Shown: piece after piece, positions 1 to 10,013 of the stretch | How positions within the stretch are numbered: the first letter of the stretch is position 1 | Layout: each line of letters starts with the position of its first letter | Assembly (NCBI GenBank): GCA_049999725.1 | Contig: JBNGIS010018362.1 | Span: forward strand, 1 to 29,993 | Direction of reading: 5' to 3' | DNA: 29,993 bases | DNA from: Haplomitrium mnioides | Lineage: Eukaryota > Marchantiophyta > Haplomitriopsida > Calobryales | Notes under the pieces: model-generated | What the model was told of the DNA's origin: nothing | What the model saw: the letters and a program-made list of their open reading frames with translations, nothing else | Databases searched by the model: none | Position numbers and translations under genes: made by a program

Positions 1-1100
1 CGATAAAGTAAACAATATCAATTCAAGACTTGCTTGTAGAAGACAAACGATATTCGAAATCATACTTATGAAAATATCTATTTGCAAACAAAACTATCAA
101 TTAATGATACAATATTCGACAAGCAAAGATAACTATTTAACGAGTTTTTATTAGAAGAGTACGTCATTTAATATAGTGAAATAAAGATGTATCGCAATAA
201 AAAACTATTAAAATGAAATCCAAATTGTATATTTTATGAAACCGAATCAGTAAATTCTAAGATATGTGAAAATTTTCTATTCTACAGTATCCAACTTATC
301 CATTTACAAAAATTGGATATATTTATTCTATGACATCCAACCTACCCACTTACAAAAACCTCTTCATTATAACAAATATCTTAATTTTACAACCTACAAT
401 AAACGAAATCCAAATTCTATACTGTATAATTATAACAACTAGTATTACCTTATTTATCTACTCTTTGAAAATAATAACAAGTGTATCAAAACAAAAAAGG
501 AATAGCATTGCTCAACGAATCTATCTAAGAATATTAAGACTAGAAAAAACAAAAATCAATGGAAGATAAGAGCTATCCAAAAAAATGTATATGATGAATA
601 TACAGTACATCAAAAATATTTTCATTGAAGACTATTCAGGATTGTGGACTCAAACATCACAAAAAAATTACACAAAAGCATATCTAGAAAAACTTTAAGT
701 GGCAAATAGTTGCCTACTTAAAACGAAACCCGAATCTATTTATGATAAATTGGCATAAAAATCCAAATATCCAATTGCCATTCTCATTTTAATTCTCTAC
801 TAGTGAAGTGTCATCCTCATTATTTTATCAATTCTTTTGATTCTTAGCAACATATATTATGAAAAAATTTTGATATATACCAACGTAATAGTACAAGCAT
901 GATGAGCTATTTACAAGAAAATATAGAGGAGTGAAGGAAGTATTGGAAAAATACACTTCAAAAATTCACATAAAGAGTTGATAAGCTATCAAAAGAGAGC
1001 ACTTAACCAACAATATGCTTCAAAGAAGACAGATGAGAGTAGAATCAAAGGTCGATAGAAGTAGATCGCGATACTTCACGAGAACATGATCATGATGCTT
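1..1100. other. AT-rich stretch without recognisable genes
   Basis: This block is strongly AT-rich and full of stops in all frames. The longest open frame (330-569, plus) encodes a hydrophobic low-complexity peptide with no domain I recognise. Short phrases such as AAATCCAAATT recur loosely near 220, 408 and 760, which suggests old degenerate repeats. I see no RNA gene, LTR end or convincing promoter here. Confidence 0.6.
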
Positions 1101-1825
1101 CAGAGTCATCCCCGCAAACAACCAAAAATCAAAATTGAAGGAGAAAATCACATTTAGGTTGAAATGCGATTTTTGGCTGGACTTTGCTCTCGCTCGTCGA
1201 AGATGATTTCATCTGGCTCGAAAACGTGATATCAAGAAAATGTAGAAAAACAACGTTGCAATGTTGCGACCTTCACTACTATGGAACTAGAGGTGAAATT
1301 TGAACAGGAAATGAAAACGCGAGCATGTGAATAAGAGAGTGTCGAAAACATGAAACGTGAATCCTATTCTTCGACACCTTCTCACGAGCTCAACTCATAG
1401 TCTGCTCTTTAGACTCTGGAGAAAGTTTTGGCTTACTAAGGATGCAATGAGCATCATCTCATTCGATTTATATAAGCTATATAAAACCATAAAACTACAT
1501 GGTTTTCAGTGGTGCTCAAACAATCTCTATGGGATTGAATTAGTAAAGCAATGGACTCCAACAGGTGAAGAAGACAATGTCTTGCATGTGGTCAAGAGCT
1601 ACTTGCTGCATATTCATTTATACATGTACCTATGAGACTATTCTTTGTATGCTGATGCACACAACTGCATAAGCATAATCATCGCTCCCTCCTTAGGCCA
1701 AGGAACTATTTTCCTTAGGAGCCTCTTGATGCTGCCATGTGTCACCATTAGGTGCATCCATATGTCAGCATCCCTAGAAGTGTTTCTAATTTAGATTCTA
1801 GCTAAACTAGCTTGTAAGCTAAAAG
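1101..1825 (-). other. Possible remnant of a Ty1/copia 3' LTR
   Basis: On the minus strand this stretch lies directly downstream of the copia RNase H stop and a candidate polypurine tract, the place where a 3' LTR should start. It holds no open frame of note. Read on the minus strand, a TATA-like TATAAAT occurs at about 1619-1625. No clean TG start, CA end or target duplication could be found, so the call rests mainly on position. Confidence 0.25.
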
Positions 1826-1836
1826 AACTCCCACTT
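1826..1836 (-). other. Candidate polypurine tract of copia fragment
   Basis: The minus strand reads AAGTGGGAGTT overlapping the end of the RNase H frame. Copia elements of plants commonly carry an AAGTGGGAG-type polypurine tract just after pol, used to prime plus-strand DNA. The expected TG of the LTR does not follow at once, so the junction is decayed or displaced. Confidence 0.4.
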
Positions 1837-2405
1837 ATCGCATGTTGGTGAACATCCCAACTTTGTTGATCAATATGAAGTGCTTTTCTTTAGGTAATGA
1901 TTTAGTGAGAGTGTTAGCTGCCATCTCCTCTATCACACAACACTTTTTTTCCACCTCATTTCCAATTAGATCTCTTATGAAGTGGTACTGGATCTCAATG
2001 TGTTTTGTTTTAAGATGGTGAACTGAGTTGATGGCCAACTTCATACATCCTTGGTTGTCACACCTAATGGTGGTAGGTGTTCTTTTCTTGAATCCAATTT
2101 CTTCAAGCAACCTGCATAGCCACACAACTTCTTTACTGGTATGTGTCAATGCCTTGTACTCAACTTTGGTTGTTGAAAGAGCAGTTGTCTTTTGTAGTTC
2201 GTTGCTCAAATAGATAGCCTCATCTCCAACAGCAAACACATGCCTAGTGATAGATCTCTTTTTGTCTTGTTCTCCTCTCCAATCTGCATCACAATAGCTA
2301 GTGAGTTTGATCCCTTTACCACCACAATAGGTGATGCTAAGATCCTTTGTACCTTTCAAGTACCTTATAACTCGTTTAGCTGCCTTCTCTAGAACTAATC
2401 TTTGA
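1835..2405 (-). pseudogene. Ty1/copia pol fragment: RNase H domain, 5'-truncated
   Basis: The frame runs on the minus strand from about 2405 to the stop at 1835 and encodes the C-terminal end of a copia polyprotein. Visible hallmarks of copia RNase H are RYLKGTKDL, then SYCDADWRGEQDKKRS (family SDADWAGD), then LSTTKVEYKALT (family LSSTEAEY), then IRCDNQGCMKLA and TKHIEIQYHFIRD, and finally ANTLTKSLPKEKHF. RNase H degrades the RNA of the RNA/DNA hybrid during reverse transcription. Gag, protease, integrase and nearly all of reverse transcriptase are missing: homology stops at about 2405, where the next decayed gene begins in the same orientation. The piece is open, but it is a fragment and not a functional gene. 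Family assignment is secure; the lineage within copia is not. Confidence 0.9.
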
Positions 2406-4188
2406 GTCTAGAAAAAAGAGGATGGATTAGCCAAAGGTGTCAAAAGAGAGGAAAATTTGTTACCTCTATCAGACTCGAAGACAGATTTTTCTCGCAAAGA
2501 TTTTATTTCTTCGCATGTTTCACAAACAACAAATCTATTGCGTTTTGGAATTTTTACATTTGGAAAATGAGTTCTCCAATGTTTTGTAAAACTCAAGAAA
2601 CTAAGAATACACTAGGGATCTTCCTCTTTCAAATAAGTTGTGTAGTAGTCATAAACTTCCCATTTTGTAAAATTATTGGGCAAGTTGTACACCTCGTGAG
2701 TGGGCATTCTCTCGCAATGTCCTTGCAAAAAATTTCTATCCACTCATGCATAAAAACTCCTTTAGCAGATAGTTCTCTTTTTCCAAAAATGTCTCTAAGA
2801 TCTGCATTTTTGAGATTTTGAATCCTTTGGATTCTATCATTCCCTACTACTAATATTAATTTGAAGGCTCTTCTACAAACAAAGTTACCGCTAGGCAATG
2901 TAAACGAATTTTCAACATCGGAGTCTTTTCTTGAAATTCTCCACTGCAATATGATATCTCGATTCTTCATGCTTTGTCGAAAGTACGCTTCTCTCACAGT
3001 TTTCAAAAAATCTGTCTTGCACAACGACAAGCAATTATTTCAACAACAAGAAATTCTCATCAATTTAGAAATTGACATTGGATCGAGCTTTTTCTTCACA
3101 AAGCTCTCGTCATGATGGACTTTTCGCAAAGAAGTTTTGCGTAAGTTGTTTACCGATTTGGGTTTTGGCCCAGACAAAGAATTCTTATGTTATGCTGGAT
3201 GATTCGGTCTATAAACGAATCCAGCAATATGAGATAATTCATCCTGAAGATCTTGGTCATCATCGTGAACGCTGCTTGTTCCATCACAGAATATTTTCAA
3301 GAGATGAGGTTCTTCTTAAGGATTAGGAGAACTGCACCATTCCAAAACTGAATCTTCATCTATATTTTGATTAGAAGGAAATTTTGTTTATTATAAAATT
3401 GGTGCCCTTGGCGATAACTCCAAAGAATTGTTGATTGATTAAGACTCTTTGCTAGAATCATTTCCCAAACTATCGTATGAAGACTCCTCCAAAAGAATTT
3501 GGTTTGTTAGAGATGTCTCAATCTCCTTGCGAGGTGCAACTTGAAACGAAATCGGTTGTTCTTTGAGTGGTGCCATCAAAGAGAGTGGCTCATCTCCAAA
3601 ATTAAAACTATCCACATATTGTATGCTTTTTGTATTCTAAACAAACACACTTTGATCATGAATATCGAGGTCTTTGTCAGATGTAGACAAAGAAAGGTCT
3701 ACAACCATCTGGAATTTCTGTGTTGAACTTTTTTTTGCTGATATATTGGAATACTGAGAAGAAAGATTCAACTTCGACCACTTGAAGGGCAACAAAGATC
3801 TTGTGTTGGATGAAGATTGTTTCTTTAGTTCTTTGCAAGCATTGGGTTCTCTTTTTGACCCTTTTCCCGCATGTTGTTTAGTCGTTAATCTTATGCGCAC
3901 ATTGGATTCACTCCTTGATCATATGCACACATACGGTTTAGTTCTTGATTTTATACGCACACGGAGTTCACCTTCTCGATCTTTTTGGGCGAAGCTATCT
4001 GATTCAACCAAAGCCATATTTTTTCCCAATATACTTGCCATCCCACTTGACACTTTTGTTATTCCACCGCATACCTCCAAATAATCGCTATTTGAACAAA
4101 TCTCAACGTGCATATCAAAAGTAGCACTTTTTTGTGAAGATGAATCTTGAAACTCTAACTTCTTCTTACCTTCGAAAACTCTAGCCAT
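2406..4188 (-). pseudogene. Decayed transposase-like gene of an uncharacterised family
   Basis: Starting from ATG at 4188 (MARVFEGKKK), one minus-strand frame runs about 519 codons to 2632 with eight in-frame stops, at 3919, 3637, 3439, 3391, 3388, 3316, 3190 and 3040. I detect no frameshift until about 2630, after which the frame changes and continues to about 2408. The N-terminal third is Ser/Lys-rich. The 3030-2632 part holds a conserved-looking block with FVCRRAFKLILVVGNDRIQR and a Cys-rich ECPLTRCTTCP. After the shift comes HWRTHFPNVKIPKRNRF followed by VCETC. From memory, proteins with this block order in plants carry a C-terminal RNase H-like region (DUF7869 type). That part is missing here, because copia sequence begins at 2405. 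Function is unknown; transposase is an inference. Six of the eight stops cluster at 3040-3441, so an intron there is not excluded. Confidence 0.55.
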
Positions 4189-4469
4189 TGAAAAGGCTCT
4201 CCAAAAATCAAGTACTTCAGGGAATTATCCTAACAAATATTATGAACCTCTAACAGCACACCTAAAAGATGTGTTTTTCAAGATTTTTTGGCAAAATGAT
4301 AAATATAGGAACTTTTTGTGAAGAAAATGAAAAAAAGAAATTGGAAAGATGAAAACAAGAAATGCTTTGCATACTAACTTTTTGTTTTTTTTTCGCACTA
4401 GACAAACCTACGTGTCAAGAGCTCCGTGAATCATTTTTTTGTGGGAAAAGTTATTTTTTGAAATTTAGT
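4189..4469. other. AT-rich spacer between divergent genes
   Basis: The 5' end of the minus-strand decayed gene (4188) and the plus-strand exon (ATG 4656) face away from each other across about 470 bp. The spacer is AT-rich with T runs and no protein homology that I recognise. It could hold promoters for both directions. Only the plus-strand TATA box at 4470 is clear. Confidence 0.4.
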
Positions 4470-4477
4470 TATAAAAG
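4470..4477 (+). promoter_or_regulatory. TATA box upstream of the 4656 ORF
   Basis: TATAAAAG matches the plant TATA consensus and lies about 186 bp before ATG 4656, which would place transcription start near 4500. It argues against the upstream in-frame ATG at 4362 being used. Confidence 0.45.
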
Positions 4478-4655
4478 GAGCATCAGTGGAAAGTTTTTTT
4501 CCATTGTTGCGAGTTTAGTTATTGGTTTTTGTTTTGTTGCCATCCCTATTTTTGCACTTACTTACTTTTTTGCCATTTCCAGCCTTCAAAGATTTGTGAG
4601 CTTTTGTTCATTACATTTTTTTCCTCTAGATTCACATGTTTCTAGCATCTTGAGA

Positions 4656-5015
4656 ATGGCATCTCAAGGAAATGTTTCTTGCCCTGCTCAACCGAAGCCA
4701 TACAGGTATTCAGATGTTGTCAAGGCTCTAGAACTTGCAAAACTTGAGTGGAATTGGCTCGTTTATTACTGTTCCTTGAAAGACCCTGATCAACATCTCT
4801 ATCTTTTTGCTAATAAAGGTGAAAATTTCAATTTGGTTATAGTAGTCCAAATTACGATGATACGTGAAGGCAAGAGAGCCAGCATTGGGCTACTTGTACA
4901 GTCCCAGGATTCAATAAATTTTTATTGTGCAAATCACAAATGATTTGCTTTTAATGAGTTTAAGGAGAGTGACATTTTTGTTAAGCATCTTCTGGCCACA
5001 AAAGAAGATGGCAAG
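4656..5015 (+). pseudogene. Unrecognised coding exon, one in-frame stop
   Basis: An open frame from ATG 4656 encodes MASQGNVSCPAQPKPYRYSD and a soluble-looking chain of about 95 residues up to TGA at 4941. The same frame then stays coding-like (FAFNEFKESDIFVKHLLATK) up to GGCAAG|GTAATT, a plausible splice donor at 5015/5016. The frame is also open upstream to 4362, but that part is T-rich, encodes hydrophobic low-complexity sequence and lies across the TATA box, so 4656 is the better start. I do not recognise the family and see no catalytic motif. It is divergently paired with the decayed transposase-like gene, so it may be a second gene of the same mobile element or part of a host gene cut off by the minisatellite. 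The TGA suggests it is dead, unless splicing removes it. Confidence 0.4.
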
Positions 5016-5074
5016 GTAATTTATGAAAATCTTTTTTCACTTGTTTTTCTTTTAACTAAGTCAGAACTCCTAGA

Positions 5075-5320
5075 GAGTCCATGCAAGCATGGAGTCCCGA
5101 GGTCCAGTCGCGCATAGATCCATGAGTCCATGCAAGCATGGAGTCCCGGGTCTAGTTGCACATGGATCCAGGAGTCCATGCGAGCGTGGAGTCCCAAGGT
5201 CCAGTCGTGCATGGATCTAGAAGTCCATGTGTGCATGGACATGGGAGTCCTTGCATTGTAGGGCTTGGAAGTCTATGCAAGCATGGACTTAGGAGTCCTT
5301 GCGCACATGGACTCCCTTCT
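5075..5320 (+). repeat. Minisatellite of 24/49-bp units with palindromic core
   Basis: Seven copies begin at about 5075, 5124, 5172, 5221, 5245, 5269 and 5293. The first spacings are 48-49 bp and the later ones 24 bp, so a 49-bp unit appears to be a diverged dimer of a 24-bp one. The core GAGTCCATGCAAGCATGGA contains the inverted repeat CCATGC-AA-GCATGG. Open frames on both strands here (collagen-like or His/Trp-rich peptides) are by-products of the repeat. Confidence 0.85.
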
Positions 5321-5669
5321 GCAGTGCATGCATGCCAGCTCCAAGGTCAGTTTCTTATCTCCTTTTCCACCGATTTACGCTGATTTAAGGCTGATTTCCT
5401 GTTTTGGAACCTTTTATGGGAGGGGCTTTGCACCGAATTGACCTTAACTCCTCTTTACATGCCCTGGAATCACTCTACCATGCCTTGGGATACCTGTCCT
5501 ACTCTTGTGAAATAATTACAGCCTACCCTAGAGTGGATTTTATAGTTTGAGCGAATTACTTACAGCCACAATGTATCGCACACCCACTGACACACCCACA
5601 GCCAATACGCTTCTTCCGAATAGCTCAATGCAATCAAATAATATAACATAAATTGACAAACATCACACT
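5321..5669. other. No recognisable feature
   Basis: Between the minisatellite and the LTR scrap there is no long open frame, RNA gene or repeat that I can identify. Base composition is intermediate between the AT-rich left flank and the GC-richer LTRs. Confidence 0.5.
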
Positions 5670-5905
5670 CAGGGCTGCTGGCCTTGAACACGCACAACAG
5701 TTCTACTCAGTCACTTAGTCTCTCACAACCAACTCACACACATGCACCCACATTCAGATAGTTTTCAACTTCCATCGCTAGAAGCCCTGAATTTACTTCC
5801 TCAGGCTCGGAAGAGGTTTTATTTCACTTCCACCTCTGAAAGACAGCCCTCTCAGTTGCTGGCCCTTACTCCACTCCCTAGACACCCATCAAATTCCTCG
5901 ACAAA
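5670..5905 (-). mobile_element. Inverted LTR fragment of the central Ty3/gypsy family
   Basis: The best-matching block, about 5745-5885, reads on the plus strand TTTTCAACTTCCATCGCTAG then TTTACTTCCTCAGGCTCGG, CACTTCCACCTCTGAAAGAC and CTCCACTCC. It is the reverse complement of the U3 stretch at about 9400-9500 of the 5' LTR and also resembles 26310-26430 of the right-hand element. Similarity fades outside these limits. It is an isolated scrap, too short to assign LTR ends. Confidence 0.6.
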
Positions 5906-6645
5906 ATCTCCCAAGCGCACTCTGTCTAGCCGAAACTCCAAATTGGTGTTTCCTCAAAGAAATCAACACACAATGCACCCCCCAAGACGCATTGGATTCA
6001 CTCTGAACTTAATCTACAACTTACTCCTATGTTATGGAGTATCTTCTAGCAGCACAAATAGTTGACCCAGAGATAGAGAAAGAAAACTGCACCCACAAGT
6101 ACCTCCCACCCATCGTGATTTGAAGAAAAATTACTCCGCCTACGAGTTCTTGGAAAAGGTTTTGCTTGGCTCTGGGAGCACCTCCAAAGAATTGGTCCAT
6201 CCGTGTACCCTCAGCGACTCCACGGTCCACCCCAGTCTCTAACCCCTCATGACCAACCGCATTACCTCTAGACCTCCTCACAAGGTAGCCTCTCCTCGTC
6301 CTCTGTGTCGTACACTTGATGCCCCCTGAAGTGAATCCTCTAAAGAGCCTATACCCACCCACCCCCCACCCGCAGAGCCCTCGCACAAACCCGTTAAGCC
6401 CCAAATTATTTAGTTGACCCCTATACACCCACTAACTTTCTTTTATCTTTAATCGTTGCTAACAAAAATAAGAGCCGCACATGAAGGCTCCTCCCTTTAG
6501 CGCCCTAATAAACTCCCTCTAACTAATTGGAATACTAATTTTAGTTGAGCCCAACCACAAGGTCCTCTCCAAAGAATTTGGGCATGGATTGTTGTCTCCT
6601 CCTTATAAGTTTAGAGGCTCTTAACTTTGAGCTTAAGAACAGTAG
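5906..6645. other. Insertion target flank without recognisable genes
   Basis: There is C-rich sequence up to about 6420, then AT-richer sequence up to the target duplication of the central retrotransposon. The open frames at 5742-6065 and 6027-6428 overlap on opposite strands and lack recognisable domains. Weak residual similarity to the inverted LTR scrap cannot be excluded. Nothing else is supported. Confidence 0.45.
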
Positions 6646-6650
6646 CTTTG
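6646..6650. repeat. Target-site duplication, left copy (CTTTG)
   Basis: CTTTG directly precedes the TGGCAGGCAG start of the 5' LTR and is repeated at 23966-23970 directly after the TGACA end of the 3' LTR. A perfect 5-bp duplication is the expected product of LTR-retrotransposon integrase and fixes the outer limits of the element. Confidence 0.9.
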
Positions 6651-7424
6651 TGGCAGGCAGTGAATTGGAGCAATAAGGCAAAATTTAGGAAAGCGGAAGA
6701 AGCATTGGCATAGTGTCCCCTTTGCAAGTGTGAAGGCACCTTGGGAGTAGCGGATTGATCTCAATCAGCTAGTAAGAGCACGGCGCATGAATCCTTTAAG
6801 GAAAATGGGATCATGGCGGAAGAGAGAGAAGGAGGCAGTGATGGCCATCTAAGGGAGGGGTGCCACTACAAAATCCGTATTGGGCAAGTGAGAACATGTA
6901 GACCTCATGGGGATGCGGGGATCGAGGCCAGGTGAGAAGGAAGGGAACGGCCGCCTAAGGCGAAGCAATTGTAGGGGGAGAACGGATCTACAACGTAGCA
7001 TTTTGAAGCCACTCAGAGGAGAGACAGAGGCCGCAGACATTGCCTGCAACCTACCACGCATCAGGAAGCAAGGATCAGGGAAGAAAGGAGGAGTCGAGAT
7101 TGTCGCAAGGGCAAGCTAGGCTGGGGAAGGGGAACGCCTCGATCCCGCAAGTAGGAGCGCGCTCTGCGAGGGCCGATCGACATTTTCCTTTGAATCTACG
7201 GATCCTAGCAGAAACATGGAGTTCCCTCAAGGCCCCGCGGGATTCCATGCAAACGTGGCATCTCTGAAGCACTTCGCGGGATTCTACGCATGATGTGGTG
7301 GCTCCAGGGAGCCCGAGGACCTTCAGAAGGAGTGGCGAGGCCCGCAAAACCTCACGAGAATTTGCCTCCCTAAGTAGGGATCCCAGTTAAGGGGGTTCTG
7401 ATCCGTCTTCCGACGTGGGGAATC

Positions 7425-7950
7425 CGCTTAATAGGGATCCGATGAGAGTCCAACCGGGGAGCAAGGGGGAAGACCCGAAAAGGCAATATATTGCGGGTCC
7501 GGTCAAAGGAGAACCGACAAGTGCCGAAAAGGTGATCTATCGATGATTCGACCAAGGAAGAACCGTGGAAGCCAAAGGGGTGACTTAGCGGGGATCCGAC
7601 AGGAGGAAAAGTAGAGGAGAGCCGAAAGGGGGACGAATCACCGGACGGTAAAATGAAGAGCGAGTAGAGGCGGAAATGCGACCTATTGACGATCCGGTCA
7701 GACGAAGAGCAGCAGTATTGAAATGGTGATCCATTGCAAACCGTCCAACGGGAAGAAGGATGAGCTAGAAGGGCGATATGTCGCCGATCCAATTGGGGGA
7801 GAAGAAGGATGCACCAAAAAGGCAATTTATCGAAGAACCGGGGAGCCATATGGAGTCGGCCGAAAAAACGACTTAGCGTAGATCCGACCGGTGGAGGAGC
7901 AAGCGACGCTGAAAGGATGATCCTTCGCAAATTCGGCAAGACCAAGTAAG
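7425..7950 (+). repeat. Degenerate ~48-bp tandem array in the LTR
   Basis: About eleven units of 46-50 bp can be laid out by eye. They share a loose consensus of GATCCGAC near the start, a purine-rich middle (GGAGGAA, GAAGAAC), then GCCGAAAAGG and a TATCG/TTAGCG stretch. The 3' LTR carries the same array (about 16890-17094, resuming 21199-21500), and the nested insertion landed in its middle. The corresponding part of the right-hand minus element has no such array. Confidence 0.7.
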
Positions 7951-8149
7951 AAAGTTTGACAAGTTATGCTTGCGACATCCAAAAGTTTGACAGAGGGGCA
8001 AATGGTTCAAAGAGGCCTTGTAGTTCCCATATCGAGCTTTATGAAATCTTAACGAAGGGAGTCTCAGGCGCGCGTATTGTTCTTATCTCAAAAGGATGAT
8101 GAAATAGTGACATTGGCACAGCTCTTACTCGGCAAGGAAGGTTTCTTCG

Positions 8150-8600
8150 GATGACGTGGCGAGCGCAGGGATTCCGCAGAGGTTAACGGAAACAAAGACG
8201 AATGAGAAGGAAGTCCACGGGTCAACCTCGGAAGAAGATTAGCCCGACGGTTTGCCTACCCCTTTGCGGGGCGGCGTCGAACGGCGGTCTTCGGATGATG
8301 TGGCGCTCTAAGAAGCTCTGAAGGATTTCCGTGGGTCAACTTTGGACGAAAGTCAGCCCGACGGTCTGCCAAGCCCTTTGCGAAGCGACGTCGGACGACG
8401 TTCTTCGGATGACGTGGCGACTCCAAGAGCCTCGAGCAAGTCAGAGGACATGCGACAAAAGGTGGGAGCCCATCGAACCTCAGGCCACGAGCATGTCAAC
8501 TTCGAAAGAGGGGGTTAGCGCAACGGTCCGTCTACCCCTTTGCGGAGCGGCGTCAGACGGCGGAGCCGCGGATGACGTGGTGCTCGGAGGGTCACTTGGG
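8150..8600 (+). promoter_or_regulatory. GC hairpin modules with bZIP-type TGACGTGG sites
   Basis: Three related modules contain a GC block of the form GTCCGCCTACCCCTTTGCGG followed by GGCGTCGGAC (about 8250, 8365 and 8527), and at 8410 and 8573 TGACGTGG follows closely. Another TGACGTGGC lies at 8152-8160. ACGTGGC is the core of ABRE/G-box elements and TGACGT that of C-box/as-1 sites, both bound by plant bZIP factors. Enhancer function is inferred. The block can fold on itself (GTCC with GGAC, GCC with GGC, CCCC with GGGG). Confidence 0.5.
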
Positions 8601-9968
8601 ATATTCGGGGGGATCTGTGGAGATTCTGTGGACTACAGTCCTCGAGGCGCTTCGGAACTCTATTTCGAGGAACCCTTTGGACTTGGCTCATCGAGAATCT
8701 GCGGAATCTAAACCGCAAGATTCCTCAGACTCTCCGTTGATGTTAGCGTTGTACTTGGCTTTCCCCAACCAACCAATAGGACACGCGGCGCATTCTCTTG
8801 TTCCGTCGTAACGAGAATAACAACCTCGCAGGACACACGTCCTCACCTCCCATTCCGAGCCAACTGGATTAACGACTTCTCTTCGGATTGGGCTCGAGGG
8901 ATCAACGCTCAGGGGGTATACATCAAGGGCCTCCGATTTTGTTCAGGTTGATGCATGAGCAATCTAAGAATGCGACAACGACTTCAAGACAGGGATTTCA
9001 CAACAAGGTAAGGCAGGAGGAAGAATTCGGTGAGAAGCTGCATGAAACGGGTGAACTAGCTCCAATGGGCAAGTAGGGGCTTGGAGGTGGACTAGATGGG
9101 TGCCGAGAATCACTGAGTGAGGAGCTCTAGAGGCTCGGGCAATCCAGATGAACTCGTCCCCGTGAGTGGACTAGAGCGGAGGTGGACCGATACTTGAGCT
9201 AAAAGGGATTCTTGCCTGCTGAGAACTTGGGGGAGGCTGCCAAGTGAGAAGCTTGGAGTTGTCTCTGCATTCTTTGTGCAAGAGCATCAACCGAGAGTGT
9301 TCGGAGTACACTCTGGTGTAATTCTTCAAGTGGAGCTGAAAGGGAGGCTACGTTAGTGCCTGCGCACTGTGGAGGAGGACCCGTTGAGGCTCGAGGTGGA
9401 GTGAGCTACTTGCAGTCGGGAAGATTGTCTTTTAGAGGTGGAAGTGAAAGAAATTCTCTTCTGATCTTGAGGAAGTAAATCTAGGGCTTATAGCGATGGA
9501 AGTAGAAAACTATATGGAGAGAAGGGTGTGTGGGTAAGTTGGTTGGAAGTCTAGAAGGCAGGCAATGATTCAAAAGGGAAGTTCTAGTTGGTGGATCAGT
9601 TCAGAAGGCCTTCAAGGACTCTGTTTCTCTTTGCAGTACATAGTGTAAGTGTGTTTGTACATATGTGTGTAGGTAGCATTGCATTTTGCATTTGTGTTCT
9701 AGAAGTAGAGTAGATTATAAGACATCAGGACCAGTTGAGCAGACCCTGGGATAGCTCTGGAAGGGGAGTCAAGTCTCTTGACACAACTAAGTGATCTTGA
9801 AGGTGAATGCTCTCTGTTTCTGATCCTGTAGTAGAGCTTAGGAATTAGTTCATATTAGAATAGCTAGGAAAAATAGTTGTAACAGTCTTGTGTCAACCTT
9901 GAGAGGGGGAGTCCAGACCTGTTGTTTGTTCACTGGTGTAGGTCATAAGCACATTTCTGCCCCAAAGC

Positions 9969-10013
9969 ATAAATAAGGTGGCAGGGTCTGAGTCATTAGG
10001 CCCTTGGAATAAA
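9969..10013 (+). promoter_or_regulatory. LTR core promoter (TATA-like) and AATAAA signal
   Basis: ATAAATAAGG at 9969-9978 is followed 30 bp later by AATAAA (10008-10013). The same pair is kept in the 3' LTR (23662-23671 and 23701-23706). On the minus strand of the right-hand element it appears as CACAAATAAGG at 25858-25868 with AATAAA at 25823-25828. This fits U3/R limits with transcription starting about 10000 and 3' processing guided by AATAAA. Confidence 0.5.

Noticed and set aside
330-569. 79-residue hydrophobic ORF in the AT-rich left flank
   Set aside because: Low complexity, isolated, no domain, and no coding-like context around it.
5075-5320. Possible CRISPR-like array of palindromic repeats
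   Set aside because: Repeats are contiguous and diverged with no unique spacers, and the setting is plant retrotransposon DNA.
5156-5383. Gly/His/Pro-rich repeat ORF and its antisense partner at 5021-5242
   Set aside because: Both are translations of the palindromic minisatellite; open frames on the two strands follow from its sequence.
7370-7945. 191-residue minus ORF inside the 5' LTR
   Set aside because: It lies in the degenerate 48-bp array and is not kept intact in the 3' LTR; no domain.
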